From Yponomeuta sedellus (lineage: Eukaryota; Arthropoda; Insecta; Lepidoptera; Yponomeutidae), in NCBI GenBank assembly GCA_934045075.1, contig OW203722.1:22218429-22282428 (forward strand): a stretch of DNA of 64,000 nucleotides, given 5' to 3'. The translations under genes were made by a program, and so were the position numbers. This document shows positions 1 through 10,410 of the stretch, in pieces (positions within the stretch are counted from its first letter, which is position 1; each line of letters begins with the position of its first letter). The notes beneath the pieces are model-generated. The model made no database searches. It was given only the letters and a program-made list of their open reading frames with translations, and was not told the origin of the DNA.

Positions 1-1537
1 TAGTATGTTTAAAATAAAACTGAAGCGTAGTCTTCTTGAGATGGCACACACGACATTAATATTTTTTTTATCCAGTCAAATAACCTGCAATTCATTTTAT
101 CTGATTTTAATTAATTTTATAATGAAACATTGACGTGTAATTTTATGTCTATGAATAAAGTAATCTACTCTTATCTAATCTTTACGCCCTATGTAGAGCA
201 TAGATCTTTTTTCAAACGAGCTTAATCACTACACTTGCCCACCCACCCCTCACGATACCAGAGTCAATGAAAAATACAAAATCCTATTGGGGTTTTCCAA
301 GAATAGCGTATTTTAGAACCTCTGTGTATATACAGGCGTACTCGTCCAAAAGAAATAAAACTGAAACGAAGAAATTCTTCTTCTGCTTCATGTGCCGTTT
401 CCTATTGGTGGTTGGGAAACAATTCGGCTATCTTCATGTTCACGGTTGCCAATACAAATAAAAAACTGCGCCTGGATTATATAACCTATAACGTATAAAT
501 TTGTGTGCGAAAGTGGAATGATCATTTAGCTCTGCTGTATATGTTGTCTCTGTAATTGTTCTCTGGTATGTACAATAAAGAATATTTTTATCTTATCAGG
601 CGTAAAATATGTAATTATTTTATTAATTATTGATTTGTAAGTAATCGCAATGTGTATGTTCGTATAAATGTTATATCTTTTTATTTATTTATCTATCTAT
701 GTAATGTCGTGTGTGTAGGTTTATCATAATTTTTATTATTTCGACCCCACCCCCCATTTCCCGTGTAGGTCTAAGTTAATGTACCTCCCTATGTTTATGT
801 AAGTTTAATATTGTATTTTACCTTTTTGCCTGCACTACCCTTTGCCAGTTTCTTCGATACCAAAGGTTTGCTGGAAGAGAATGCATTAAGCACGACCTTA
901 TACATTTGTTCTTGTAATTAGTGTAATAAAGAATAAAAATAAAATGGAAATGGTGGAAACCGCATTTCAGTCGCATTTAGACGTTACAGTGATATTATGA
1001 CATATAATAACACTTGAAAATCTAGTATATATTTCGGTTTTGCACACAGATGTCTACGTTAAAAATTACATCATCAAACGCTGATTATTTGTCAAAACTG
1101 TCGTAGTCTATGTTGTCTTAGATGATATTTTTGGATTTCTAAGTCTCCTTTAGTTAGAAATTAGTGTTTTGTTATTTTAATACGAGTACTTATGCAGCTT
1201 ATACCGAGACATATTATGAACTATAAAAATTAATGAACATAAACGCTTGGAGGCCGTCGTAACTTTAGTGCGGTGAGTGGTAAATATTGGCTTCTAAAAA
1301 TTAACGTTTATGGGAAAAGTTTTGTAATGTTCCATTAATCGTTGAACTTTCCGCGCAATAGAATCGGAGTGGCTTTTATTTATTGAAAAAAAAAGATTAC
1401 CTCCATAAATTGCTTAGATTGAATTAGATAAGAGTATTTTAAAGCCTGGACAAAACATTTTAATTTCGTGGTTTCATCAAAGCTTTACTAATATACTTGT
1501 ACCTGTATTTCGGTGAATGTTTAACCTGTAACATGTA
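1..1537. other. AT-rich non-coding stretch
   Basis: I see no convincing gene here. Short tails containing AATAAAGAATA occur near 575-600 and 922-935. The first resembles the tail at 63563-63595, so both may be 3' ends of old retroposons. Nothing else is recognisable. Confidence 0.5.
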
Positions 1538-2193
1538 GAGCCAGTTTCTGATTTGAGAATTCCGCTAAGTAAATAGTTAGCTACAGTGCTGTCTCTTCCA
1601 ATTGACAACGTTTCATATTTTAGAACGCGCAAAACTAAAAATACCGTTTCTTAATTTTGATATCTTGATTACGAAAAAAATGTTTAGAGTTTTTATTATT
1701 GCTTAACTTTAGAAAAAATAAATAAACAAGAAAAATTGTGTGATGAAGTCACACATACAGTGGAATGAGGAAGTACCGTTGCCTAATATTAAAAATGATA
1801 TGACAGATGTCATTTTCAATTTTATTCAAATGTCATGTCGGAGAAATTACTTTTCCTTTCCTTCATGCCAATGGTATTTAAAAAGGCGGCAAGGGTGTTA
1901 GTATTATTAAGTCACATATGTGACGTCATTTGGCGGTTACTATTAGACTTATTATTAGAAAATTATGAATGAAAATCATCGAATTTCCTAAAATATGGGT
2001 TGTTTTATTTCGTGTCTAGTTTCCTTTAAGACAGTAAAATACGTATGCTAAAAAATTTAAATGTTGTCGATTTCCTTACTGTTCTAATGTTGACTTAAGT
2101 AGCGTTCTGTCTCGCTCTTTCCTGGGAAATTCGAAGAGACAGCACTACAGTTAAGTACTAACTTAGCGAAATTCTTAATTCGGAAACTGGCCC
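1538..2193. mobile_element. Inverted-repeat DNA element, about 656 bp, non-coding
   Basis: The two ends are imperfect inverted repeats of roughly 60-70 bp. The left end begins GAGCCAGTTTCTG near 1538 and the right end, read on the other strand, begins GGGCCAGTTTCCG near 2193. Both arms continue through an AGTGCTGTCTCTTC block. The interior has no ORF and carries a perfect GTCACATATGTGAC palindrome near 1911. I could not define a target-site duplication, so the superfamily is open. A single arm of the same family lies at 12303-12365, which supports a dispersed family. Confidence 0.6.
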
Positions 2194-2206
2194 TTTGTCT
2201 CGATTG

Positions 2207-2586
2207 TCTATAATATAAAAATGAATCAATGAATGTGTTGGTAAGCGCAAATCTCGAGAGCAGCTGAAATCATTTCGCTCATTCCTTTTTTTAGAATATT
2301 CCTCGAAGTACGAGGATGGTTCTTACGGAGGTAAAAGACGACCTCTGTGGCGTAATGGTAGCAATCTACCTACCATGCAAGAGGTTCCGGGTTCGAATCC
2401 CGGCTAGGAACAAAAAAAAACCCAGGTCTTGGATGTTTACATGTTTGTGATGTCGTTGTGCCTGGTTCTCACGACACAGGGTACCCTAGTGTGGGGCCAG
2501 GTGCAATGTATGTGCCTGTATGTAAATGTAAAAAAAAAAATTAATAATCGACTGTTAGGCGGTACGAAGTTAGCTGGGTCAGCTAG
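2207..2586 (+). mobile_element. Non-autonomous Helitron 1 containing a SINE-B
   Basis: The element starts TCTATAATATAAAAATGAA and ends in GGGTCAGCTAG followed by T. This matches the TC...CTAG ends of Helitrons; this tail type is common in insects. An internal CCTCGAAGTACGAGG hairpin is shared with copies 2 and 3. A tRNA-derived SINE (SINE-B) sits at 2340-2540. There is no Rep/helicase ORF, so it is non-autonomous. Confidence 0.7.
2340..2540 (+). mobile_element. SINE-B copy (tRNA-derived) inside Helitron 1
   Basis: The head has a tRNA-like layout, with an A-box-like TGGCGTAATGG and a B box GGTTCGAATCC. The body contains the block AGGTCTTGGATGTTTACATG and ends in an A-run. Five more copies with the same head and body lie at 9765, 13234, 42391, 57690 and 58019. 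The head resembles tRNA-Trp most, but this is from memory of tRNA sequences. Confidence 0.75.
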
Positions 2587-2709
2587 TCCTCTATCTTCTA
2601 TAATATAAAAATGAATCGCTGAATGTGTTCGGAATCGCTGAAATCTCGGGAGTAGCTGATCCGATTTCGCAATTTTTTTTTAGAATATCCTCGAAGTACG
2701 AGGATGGTT

Positions 2710-3311
2710 AGTATTTTCTAAGGTTAACACGACCAGTAGACATACTTAAAACTTTTTTTTTACGGATTTATGCTTACACTATTTTTATTTTTAATGCACT
2801 AACCCGTGCTAAGGAACAAATTTAAAAACCTATTTAGAGGCTAAAAATTTATTAGCCTCTAAATAGGTTTTTAAATTTGTTCCTTAGCACGGGTTAGTGC
2901 ATTAAAAATAAAAATAGTGTAATCATGTGGGTACAGTGATATCGTTCCGATGTTAAACCTAACTGCAAAGTAGGTAGTCGGGGCTGTAAGTAATGCAATT
3001 TGCTTAAGTCAGATGTCGCTGCCTGTACGTAATACAGAGAATATTGTAAAGAGGTTCGAAATTTCACTGATGCCGTGAGTCGCCCATTGGCTCAATTGGT
3101 AGAGCGCTGGTACGGATAGCCAGAGGTTGCGGGTTCGAATCCCGGCATGGGTGAAATTTTTAGCCTCTAAATAGGTTTTTGGATTTATGCTTGTTTATTA
3201 CATTTTTACCGGATGACATCCGGGACTACGGCACCTGAAAAAGTGCCGAAACATTGGAAAATTGTAAAAATTTAATAAACGAGCATAAATCCGTATAAAA
3301 ACAGTTTTAAT
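2710..3311 (+). mobile_element. Element E copy 1 (retroposon-like, hosts an IleR)
   Basis: It begins AGTATTTTCTAAGGTTAACA and ends TAAAAACAGTTTTAAT. It is flanked by a perfect 13-bp target-site duplication. A duplication of this length fits LINE-driven retroposition better than a cut-and-paste transposon. Near both ends there is an inverted pair built around ACGGATTTATGC. The stem CGGCACCTGAAAAAGTGCCG lies near 3220-3250. A second copy lies at 22033-22376. No ORF is present. Confidence 0.65.
2776..3180 (+). mobile_element. IleR fold-back copy with 12-bp target-site duplication
   Basis: A perfect duplication GGATTTATGCTT flanks this insertion (2764-2775 and 3181-3192). The first part, to about 2850, is a reversed tail of an IleR unit. 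The copy then flips into a complete forward unit with its tRNA-Ile-like part at about 3080-3152. The junction makes a long hairpin, with arms of about 68 bp and a short A/T loop. The outer ends ACACTATTTTTA and GGTTTTT are the same two termini that bound the large array at 23763-41198. Confidence 0.75.
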
Positions 3312-3426
3312 TACGAGGATGGTTCTTAAGGAGGTAAAATGAAAGAAATATTTAACAATCGACTGTCAGGCGGTACGAAGTTCGCTGAGTCAGCTAGTAG
3401 TTTAATAATTTGAACTACGAGATACG

Positions 3427-3556
3427 AGCGGCGATAGCACAATGGGTAGAACTATAGATTCGGAAGCGAGAGACCCAGGTTCGATTCCCAGAGCGGGCAT
3501 CTACTAATGACTTTGTTTTCTAAGCATTGTGTGCATTTGTGAAGTTATAGTAGATA
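3427..3556 (+). mobile_element. SINE-D head (tRNA-derived)
   Basis: A tRNA-like head contains AATGGGTAGA and a B box GGTTCGATTCC. It is followed by the family's body, with AATGACTTTGTTTTCTAAG and CATTTGTGAAGTTATAGTAG. The expected continuation, CTAACTGTGAAGGAAAA-type sequence, resumes only near 3828. The copy was therefore split by other repeat sequence. Related copies occur at 5856, 6786, 41421, 45366, 55047, 58788 and 60843. Confidence 0.65.
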
Positions 3557-3557
3557 T

Positions 3558-3835
3558 CGATCGATATGAACCCTTTCTATGTCCCCACTGTTGGGGCACG
3601 GGTCTTTTCCTGTATGGTAGGAAGTGGTATGTGGAAGCGCAGTAGACTTTAGCGTGATAGCATAGGAAAATATCCATCAGAATATCTGTATTTCGTACGT
3701 CTTTACAAAACTTCTGAGACCGCAATGTAAACATAAAAGTCACCGTAACATAAGTCAATGCAACTTATGGCCTATAACTTATAATGTGCCAGACCTTTAA
3801 CAGGAAGGGTAGGCCATACTCCACCGCGGAGGCCA
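3558..3835 (-). repeat. Broken 5S-derived SINE fragment and unassigned filler
   Basis: The left part matches the family's TATGTCCCCACTG...GGGGCACGGGTC end. The right part, from about 3800, matches AGGAAGG..TAGGCCATACTCCACC. The sequence between is not from the family. The block separates the head and tail of the SINE-D around it. Confidence 0.5.
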
Positions 3836-3975
3836 ATACCACTTTCTAACCATGGAGGAAAATATCGTGAGGAAACCTGAGTGCCTGAAGTGATCTGTAC
3901 CTTTAAATTGCTAATCCGCGAAGGGCACACGTGGTAATTAAACCTATGCTCTTTGTGAGAAGGCCAGTTGTATAA
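3827..3975 (+). mobile_element. SINE-D tail
   Basis: The block GAGGAAACCTGAGTGCCTGA is the conserved 3' body of SINE-D, also seen near 45535, 58868 and 61325. It is the continuation of the head at 3427-3556. Confidence 0.55.
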
Positions 3976-4062
3976 ATGAAGGCAATTTTCTGTTCAATAT
4001 CTAATTCATAATAAATAAAGGCAATTTTATTAAAATGAATTAGTATAAAGCTAACCCAGCCA

Positions 4063-4130
4063 TTCTTAGTGATTAAATTCAATCACTTAGTTCTACTAAG
4101 AACTGAGTGATTGAATTCAATCACTAAGAA
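4063..4130. repeat. 68-bp hairpin, 32-bp arms
   Basis: The arms begin and end TTCTTAGTGATT / AATCACTAAGAA, with two mismatches and a loop of only a few bases. It is not part of any repeat family I recognise here. It lies about 120 bp before the assembly gap. Confidence 0.8.
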
Positions 4131-4250
4131 CCACGCCACCACGTGAACCAAGGCCACGAACGCTTAGAGAGCAAGGCATGAGTTTATGTACGTATAAATT
4201 TCAAAGACTCGTGTATAAAAACTAATACCTTCAAAATGTTGACAAAGATA

Positions 4251-4450
4251 NNNNNNNNNNNNNNNNNNNNNNNNNNNNNNNNNNNNNNNNNNNNNNNNNN
4301 NNNNNNNNNNNNNNNNNNNNNNNNNNNNNNNNNNNNNNNNNNNNNNNNNNNNNNNNNNNNNNNNNNNNNNNNNNNNNNNNNNNNNNNNNNNNNNNNNNNN
4401 NNNNNNNNNNNNNNNNNNNNNNNNNNNNNNNNNNNNNNNNNNNNNNNNNN
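4251..4450. other. Assembly gap (200 N)
   Basis: Exactly 200 unknown bases. Translations that run across it are meaningless. The round size suggests a scaffolding gap of arbitrary length. Confidence 0.99.
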
Positions 4451-4945
4451 AATAGAGACTCTTTCAGTGGCATTGACACACATTGCACCTATACCCTTAC
4501 CTTTTGGTTTTTTTTCTCGTTAATTCTGCCTTTGTTTTATACCTGTAAGTGTATGTGACTTTATGAGAGGTTTTCTTCTTCTTTTTCTTATAAAGTGATT
4601 TCATCATACAAAATTTGCGTAGCATACGGTACTTTTAGTCATATAAGGCCTATTTTGAGCTTTGAGGTAAGAGATAATTAAATTAGCACTTCCTTAGCTG
4701 GTTCAGTGACCTAAACTAAATCAAATGTGCAATATAAGGATTCGCCTCTTTCTTTTTCCTGCGTGAATTTGTCTCATGGCTACTTAGCTGCTAAGATTCC
4801 GCAAATTTGGTATGTTATCCGACGCGTATTTTACTGTTAGATATGACTTAAAATGGAGTCTGATGCAGAGTATAATTATCATTTAATCACTAATCAGTGA
4901 TGCGTTTTGACGACTCTCAATTAAATGTGGTCCAAACAGGTCTTA
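4451..4945. other. Non-coding, nothing recognised
   Basis: AT-rich sequence after the gap. I see no ORF, repeat family or RNA gene. Confidence 0.45.
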
Positions 4946-5165
4946 GAGGTAGTTTACACGTTCAGTCTTGCGTCAGTCAATTCCATCAGTCTGGTCGATG
5001 GAATGGTCTGGAAGACTGATGGCAGACTGATTGTCTATTCAGTGAACTTACAGACCAGACTAATGAATATTAAAATATTTTGATGCTTTATCAGTCTGGC
5101 ATCAATCCGAGCTTGATCAAGGTCACGGACTGAACTGACGCCAGACTAAACGTGTAAACTCCATC
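4946..5165. mobile_element. MITE with TTA target-site duplication
   Basis: A 220-bp element whose ends are GAGGTAGTTTACACG and, on the other strand, GATGGAGTTTACACG. The arms stay similar for about 35 bp through a GTCT.GCGTCAGT block. It is flanked by TTA at 4943-4945 and 5166-5168. A 3-bp TWA duplication is the habit of PIF/Harbinger elements, so a non-autonomous Harbinger relative is likely. The interior repeats CAGTCTG/CAGACTG words and codes for nothing. Confidence 0.7.
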
Positions 5166-5168
5166 TTA

Positions 5169-5855
5169 AAAAAGAGTGATTATCCTTTTTTCTCCGGAAC
5201 AGTCGGGTAAAAAAGGAGCCCTTAAACATCATTTCCTCAACCGCGATGGCCGACACCACTCCTGATCGACAGGAAATAGGAAAGCTCCGCCTTTTATCGG
5301 GAACTAGGTAATCGTGATAAAACATTGCGCTATAGTCCTTTTGGCGAAGTATAGATGCGGATTGAGGAAGGCCAGATAGGCTGATTTGTTATTTGAATAT
5401 TTGTGTTTGTTTGGTAACGGTTTGTGTTTTGTTATTTCGATGAATTGTTTCTCATAGAAACGTAATAACTTAAGATTGTTTTCATTTAGCCTATTTACGT
5501 CCCGCTGCAGGGCACAGGCTTTCTTTCAGTAAAAGAGAGTAGGGGCTTAATTACCTCGCGTGCCCACCGCGGATTGGAAATAAATGCGGAAATTTCAAGC
5601 GCCGAGGTATTTGAACACCTCGGACACGCGGGTTTCCTCGCGACGTTTTCCTTATTGGAGGTGGTATATGCACATGTATTGGCCAGTTATAATCTTATCC
5701 CAGTACATGGCTGACACCGATTTGAATATCGCTAGGATAACATTGTTAGTTGTGATATGTGACACTTGCCGAAAATATATCAACCGAGCAACATCTGGCG
5801 TTTTACTAGATATCCACACTCTGCTAGTAATATAGGCGTCTACAGTCCTTGTTCA
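5169..5855. other. Non-coding, nothing recognised
   Basis: An 83-codon open frame at 5584-5835 has no recognisable domain and I do not regard it as a gene. No repeat family is evident. Confidence 0.4.
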
Positions 5856-5965
5856 CAACAATATTCCTTCACGGTTAGCAAGTAGTATTGCTACTGTTAC
5901 TCCACAAATGTACATACTTAACTTAGAAAACAAAGTCATTGGTACATGCCCGTACGAGGAATCAA
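5856..5965 (-). mobile_element. SINE-D fragment, reverse
   Basis: Reverse-strand match to the SINE-D body: TTAGCAAGTAGTATTGCTACT and TTAGAAAACAAAGTCATTGG. It is truncated at both ends. Confidence 0.5.
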
Positions 5966-6785
5966 ATCAAGTTCTAGTCTGTCCCATAATTAGTCATAAT
6001 ATTTCTTATTTATGGGGTTTTATTCATTAATTAATTTAACAGTATTTACATATATATATATATATGTATTTAGGTAAATACATCTTATTTATTTATTATA
6101 ATTTATTCACTTGCATGGGATTATTTACTCTCTATTGTAATTATTTGTTGTATTTGCTAATTTGATAGGGCATCTCTTTCAAGCATCTCATCAGACGAAT
6201 TGCCGAAGTTCACTGGACGAGTTCTCGTGTTGTGTAGGTTATTGCCTAACCACCCCTTTAGCCTTAGCCTTAAATGTATATTAGCTAAAAATTTGATTCT
6301 GTATATTATCTGGATTGAAATCGATGAATAGACGGATTCATAATATACACGGAACACTTACATGACCTTTGTATTAATGTAAAAGATAAATAATTATAGT
6401 ATCTTGTTGTCTGTGCTTTTGTGCAACCGTTGTTGTACGTATTATATGAATGATAAGGTTATATTATTGCATTTAAGTGTTTTTCGTATCTGCCGTGATT
6501 TCTCGTGTCGTCACGCGCAGGCCCTGTCAGAAAACCAGTGGTCTCGGGTTCATAACCCGTGACAATATGCTGAGACAGCGGCCTTTTTATAACCATAACA
6601 CACATTGGCATCAACCTATGTAATATTATAATAGTTATAAACTGTTTGTGTCTGCATGTTAGTCTAGTATATAATTACAGTCTATTTTAGTTAAGTGTAA
6701 GTATTTAAATCTTCCGTTCTATGTTGCCATTCATATTGTATGGTCTATTTGGTGTTATGGTTTATGAATAAACATTTCTTACTTA
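5966..6785. other. Non-coding, short TA repeat
   Basis: A (TA) microsatellite lies near 6051-6066. A 66-codon minus-strand frame at 6157-6357 shows no domain. Otherwise there is nothing I can name. Confidence 0.4.
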
Positions 6786-6850
6786 CTTACAAACTTGGGT
6801 CTCTCGCTTCCGGGTCCATTGTGCTACCAATTTGGCTAAAGCCGCTATTT
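6786..6850 (-). mobile_element. SINE-D tRNA-like head, reverse
   Basis: The reverse complement reads like the SINE-D head at 3427, with GGAAGCGAGAGACCCAAGTT. Only the head is present. Confidence 0.45.
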
Positions 6851-7079
6851 TATTTTCGTGTCAGTAGGTTCCGCTAAAAATATTACATTTACTTATTAAA
6901 GCAATCCTATATATGCATATTTTTTTTTTTAAATTCAATTTGTTAATTATCGTAGACTTTTGGTCCGGATCTAAGATAAAGATATATTTATTTGCTTAAA
7001 CATGTGTCAATAATATTACAGTAACATGCATTATCAAGGTCTTAAATTATAACATTGTCGTCATATATATTTTGGTCCA

Positions 7080-7615
7080 ACATGTTTTGCCGAGAGTAGC
7101 GTGCAAATAGGAGAGGCTCGCCATCAACATCAAGTCATAAAAAGTATGTCGAAATACAATGTCAGATTAAAATTTGTCATTTAGAAATTCATTGAGATTA
7201 TAATAACATTTGTCAATTAACATTTTTTTTAACCTTATCTTAAATAAATTAGTATCTAATTGTTTATAACTTGATGGTATTTTATTATATATTATAGGAG
7301 CCATGCATATAATGCTTTTGCCCAAGAAAGCTGTCTTCGCCGGCTGTAAACGTAATTTACTTTCATCACGTCTGTTTCTGATTACCGTTGCAGACAGACG
7401 TGGAAACAGTTCAGGGTTACTTTTTACGAACACAGCTACTTCAAATATGTATAAAGCCGGAAGTGTTAGAATACGGTGTGTCACAAATAGATGTCTGCAG
7501 GTGTCAATGGGTTTAATGTGAAACATTGAACCTATACAGCGTTTTTGCATTTTAAAAGCCATTTCTTTGTTTGTTGAGTTTCCCCAAAAGATAATGCCAT
7601 ATCTAAATACGAAAT
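7080..7615 (-). pseudogene. Non-LTR retrotransposon 3' end (RT C-terminus), joined to a Pao integrase frame
   Basis: On the minus strand, residues from about 280 of a 428-codon open frame read YGIIFWGNS...MQKRCIGSMF...LPALYIFEV...KCYYNLNEFLNDKF. This is the recognisable C-terminal part of Jockey/CR1-type reverse transcriptases, after the catalytic motifs. The stop is at 7167 and about 90 bp of 3' sequence follows. The copy is 5'-truncated and keeps no catalytic residue. It is fused in frame to the integrase relic upstream, which explains the long open frame. The exact clade is uncertain. Confidence 0.7.
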
Positions 7616-8658
7616 ACCGTTGTATGTCGCCTGTCGCGGTTTTGATGATCGCAACCCGGGATATGCCGTCTTTTCCGACGGTAGTCTGCATCACTCGTCC
7701 AAGACGCCACTGAAGAGGAGGCAGATTATCGTCTTTAATCAGGACTAGGGTATCAGGTAATATCGTGTCTCGGTGACTTTGCCATTTGGTTCTCATCTGG
7801 AGTTCAGTTATATATTCTTTGGACCACCGTTGCCAAAAATGTTGCCGCATCTGCTCCACACGATCGTAACGGGTGAGTCGAAGTGGAGCCGTTGTGGTGA
7901 CGTCATCGTAGGCTGGCGCTGTTAATGGTCGGCCAATCAAGAAATGAGCGGGAGTCAGTGGGAGTAAATCGCTTGGGTCTGTGGACATAGGAAACATTGG
8001 ACGGGAGTTGAGGACGGCCTCAATTTGTGCCAACACTGTACTCAACTCCTCGTAATTTAAGTTTGCATTCCCTACGACACGACGCAAATGATTTTTGCAA
8101 GCCTTGACACCCGCCTGCCACAATCCACCAAAGTGAGGTGTATAAGGTGGAATGAATTTTAGTTTTATATTATTGTTAGTCGTGAAATTAAAAATATCCT
8201 CTAAATGTTCATTATGAAATTGTGAAAGTTCCTTTAAAGCACCTACAAAATTTCTTCCGTTATCGGAATAAATTTCTAAAGGTTTTCCCCTACGAGAAAT
8301 GAATCTTTTCAAAGCCAGTAAGTAAGCTTCAGTGGAGAGACTTGTCACTAACTCCAAGTGTATCGCTCGCTTCACAAAACACACAAAGAGGCATATGTAA
8401 CATTTTTCTAATTTCGCGCCTCTTCCTTTGGCCCAGCATAATCTACACCACACCGAATGAATGGGTAGTCTGGCTCAATTCGTTCGATAGGTAAGTTACC
8501 CATCTGAATTTGCATTGCTTTCCCCTTCATACGGACGCACCTAACGCACTGGTGAACTACTTGCTTAACTAAATCACGCCCTTTAAGAGGCCACCAGGTC
8601 TCTCTAATTGCAGCTAAGAGTTGCTGAGGTCCCGCGTGAAGGAGAACTCTATGCTCTA
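7616..8658 (-). pseudogene. BEL/Pao LTR-retrotransposon integrase fragment, frameshifted
   Basis: Minus-strand translation gives the integrase part of a BEL/Pao pol. First comes an HHCC-like zinc region (LLHAGPQ...QCVRC), then VDYAGP with the first catalytic Asp. After a frameshift near 8420 come RAIHLELV, SDNGRNF with the second Asp and QIEAVLNSRP with the Glu. C-terminal motifs LTPAHFLIGRPL and LPPLQWRLGRV follow. The D, D and E are all present, but the frameshift separates the first from the other two. gag, protease, RT and LTRs are absent, so this is a dead internal fragment. The apparent start codon at 8453 is an accident of the shifted frame. It ends abruptly at about 8658 in an unrelated repeat and at 7616 in a LINE 3' end. 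Confidence 0.85.
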
Positions 8659-8790
8659 CTTACGGGTGTTGTTATATCGGAAGAGTCCGACCAGGTTTCG
8701 CTCCGATTCGCAGAGCTTAATCATGGTGAGCAGAGACGGAGCTCGCATCATCGGTTGCTCGTCTCCCAGTGTGATAAAAAGTCTACAATG
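8659..8790 (+). repeat. Dispersed repeat F, copy 1
   Basis: About 125 bp beginning GTTGTTATATCGGAAGAGTC and passing through TTTCGCTCCGATTCGCAGAG. It matches the reverse complement of 46390-46520, and part of it matches the reverse complement of 45100-45175. No protein function is claimed for it. Confidence 0.65.
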
Positions 8791-9070
8791 TGTTGTGCTT
8801 ACGAATGTTTTAGTACAAAAATTGTTTAGTATCATTACAATGCATATAAATAATATACGGACTGGACCCTCCTAGTAAGTATAGAAATTAAGTTAAGTGA
8901 AAAGTGACGTCTATCCTGTACCCCACAGTTGATTTATCCTTACTAGTCCATTAGAGTAAACAAGATTCTACCCAGAAAGTATGGAAGTTATAAGTTAACC
9001 TAAAAGTGCCATATTCCCTAGGAGACTATTTAGATAACACGCTGCCAATTTTAAAAACAAAGTTAATGAA

Positions 9071-9232
9071 ACAAACCTATTTAGAGGCAAAAAATTCCAC
9101 CCATGCCGGGATTCGAACCCGCGACCTCTGGCTATCCGTGCCAGCGCTCTTTCCAACTGACCTAATGGACGACTCACCGGCATCAGTGAAATTTCGAACC
9201 TCTTTACAATACTCTCTGTATTACTTAATTTG
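9071..9232 (-). repeat. IleR copy, reverse, truncated
   Basis: It reads AACCTATTTAGAGG followed by a reverse tRNA-Ile-like part (B box GGTTCGAATCC on the minus strand) and the CATCAGTGAAATTTCGAACC block. It stops just past the CTCTGTATTAC block, so most of the body is missing (5' truncation in the element's own orientation). Flanking GTTAAT words may be a short duplication, but this is weak. Confidence 0.65.
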
Positions 9233-9764
9233 TTAATTTCTTTTAATCAATACATTTCTGAACCTTCTGTACGTAATGGAATTGTTAAAATGTGAAAAAA
9301 ATGTAAAAAAACGGGTCAATTGCGCCGTGTAGGATTCCATCGACGCACCCTTCTTTTTATGTACTTTACAGAACAGCTTCGTCACAATAATTTTCTATGG
9401 AATTTGTAAGAAGTTTTCGTCTATAAGTTGGACACCTACTACACTAACTTGCAAAGTCTACTTAGGCGTGATAGTTTTCCTTTTAAGGCGTGACGGTTTT
9501 TCTTTAAAGTCCTAGGGTGTTTATATTATGTTCTAGGCTGTACTGTGTTCTAAATATATTTATCATAGATATTATCATTTTGAGGTTTTTATTCCATTGG
9601 TGGAATAAACCCCTCAAAATTTCAATAACTTTATGTTGATGATATGTTGAAATGTTAATTTATTTATGATTTTTATTCCATTGGTGGCTAATTAGCACCC
9701 CAAAGCGCCTTAAGTTGATGATATGTGCTGAGCTCTGATTTTTTTCTCATTTCTACAATCAATT
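9233..9764. other. Non-coding with one hairpin
   Basis: A hairpin with 20-bp arms (two mismatches, loop TTGG) lies at 9587-9620. The words TTTTTATTCCATTGGTGG are repeated at 9669-9688. I see no gene. Confidence 0.5.
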
Positions 9765-9957
9765 GAACTCTGTGGCGCAGCGGTCCTACGATACGAGAGA
9801 TGCCGGGTTTGATCCCCGGCCGGGGACAATAAAAATCCCCAGGTCTTGGATGTTAACATGTTTGTGATGTCATTGTTTCTGGTACCCACAACACAGGGTA
9901 TCCTAGTGTGGAGCCAAACGCAATGTTTACGCCAGTATGTCAATGTTATGTTATGTT
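9765..9957 (+). mobile_element. SINE-B copy
   Basis: Head with CTGTGGCGCAGCGG and a B box GGTTTGATCCC, then AGGTCTTGGATGTTAACATG and ACACAGGGTATCCTAGTGTG. The end is a short TTATG repeat. Confidence 0.7.
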
Positions 9958-10410
9958 AATCGTTTGGAAAGAGGAGCGGGGACACCCTACTGCAATAAAA
10001 ATGGGTGCTTTAGAGCTATTTTGTAAAAAATAAATCCAAAAAATGTTTTTCTATCCGTTCAATATTTTTAAACCTTCCTCGTTTAGGTTAAGGTAAGGTG
10101 CCTTAGACTTTTCTTTTATGCCACAGCTTTGTATTGTCGTCTCTGTGCTAAGCTGCAGATAGACATATGGACACACAGATAGACGGACAGATATAGCGAA
10201 ACTATAAGAGTTCCTTGAAGACTACTGTAGCCAAAATACTTTGCAAGAAGAATTTGTTTACCACTGCACCACTGACCCTGTGTTAGAAGAGTATTGAATT
10301 CAATTATTTTTACTCACTGTTAAAACAAAATGTTTACGTAATGAACGTCCAAGTCTTAAGTTTCACAGTTAAAGTTAGTGAAAAACTATTTATTCTTTTA
10401 TATTCTTTTT
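9958..10410. other. Non-coding, nothing recognised
   Basis: No ORF or known repeat seen. There is a short imperfect ACAGATAGA-type repeat near 10160-10190. Confidence 0.4.

Larger units (their letters stand above)
2597..3397 (+). mobile_element. Helitron 2 with nested insertions
   Basis: It starts TCTATAATATAAAAATGAATC and ends GAGTCAGCTAG followed by T, as copy 1 does ten bases away. It is split by an insertion at 2710-3311, flanked by the 13-bp duplication TACGAGGATGGTT (2697-2709 and 3312-3324). That insertion is itself split by an IleR copy. With the insertions removed, the Helitron would be under 200 bp, similar to copy 3 at 63633-63820. Confidence 0.75.

Noticed and set aside
4184..4523. 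Open frames across 4184-4523
   Set aside because: They run through 200 unknown bases.
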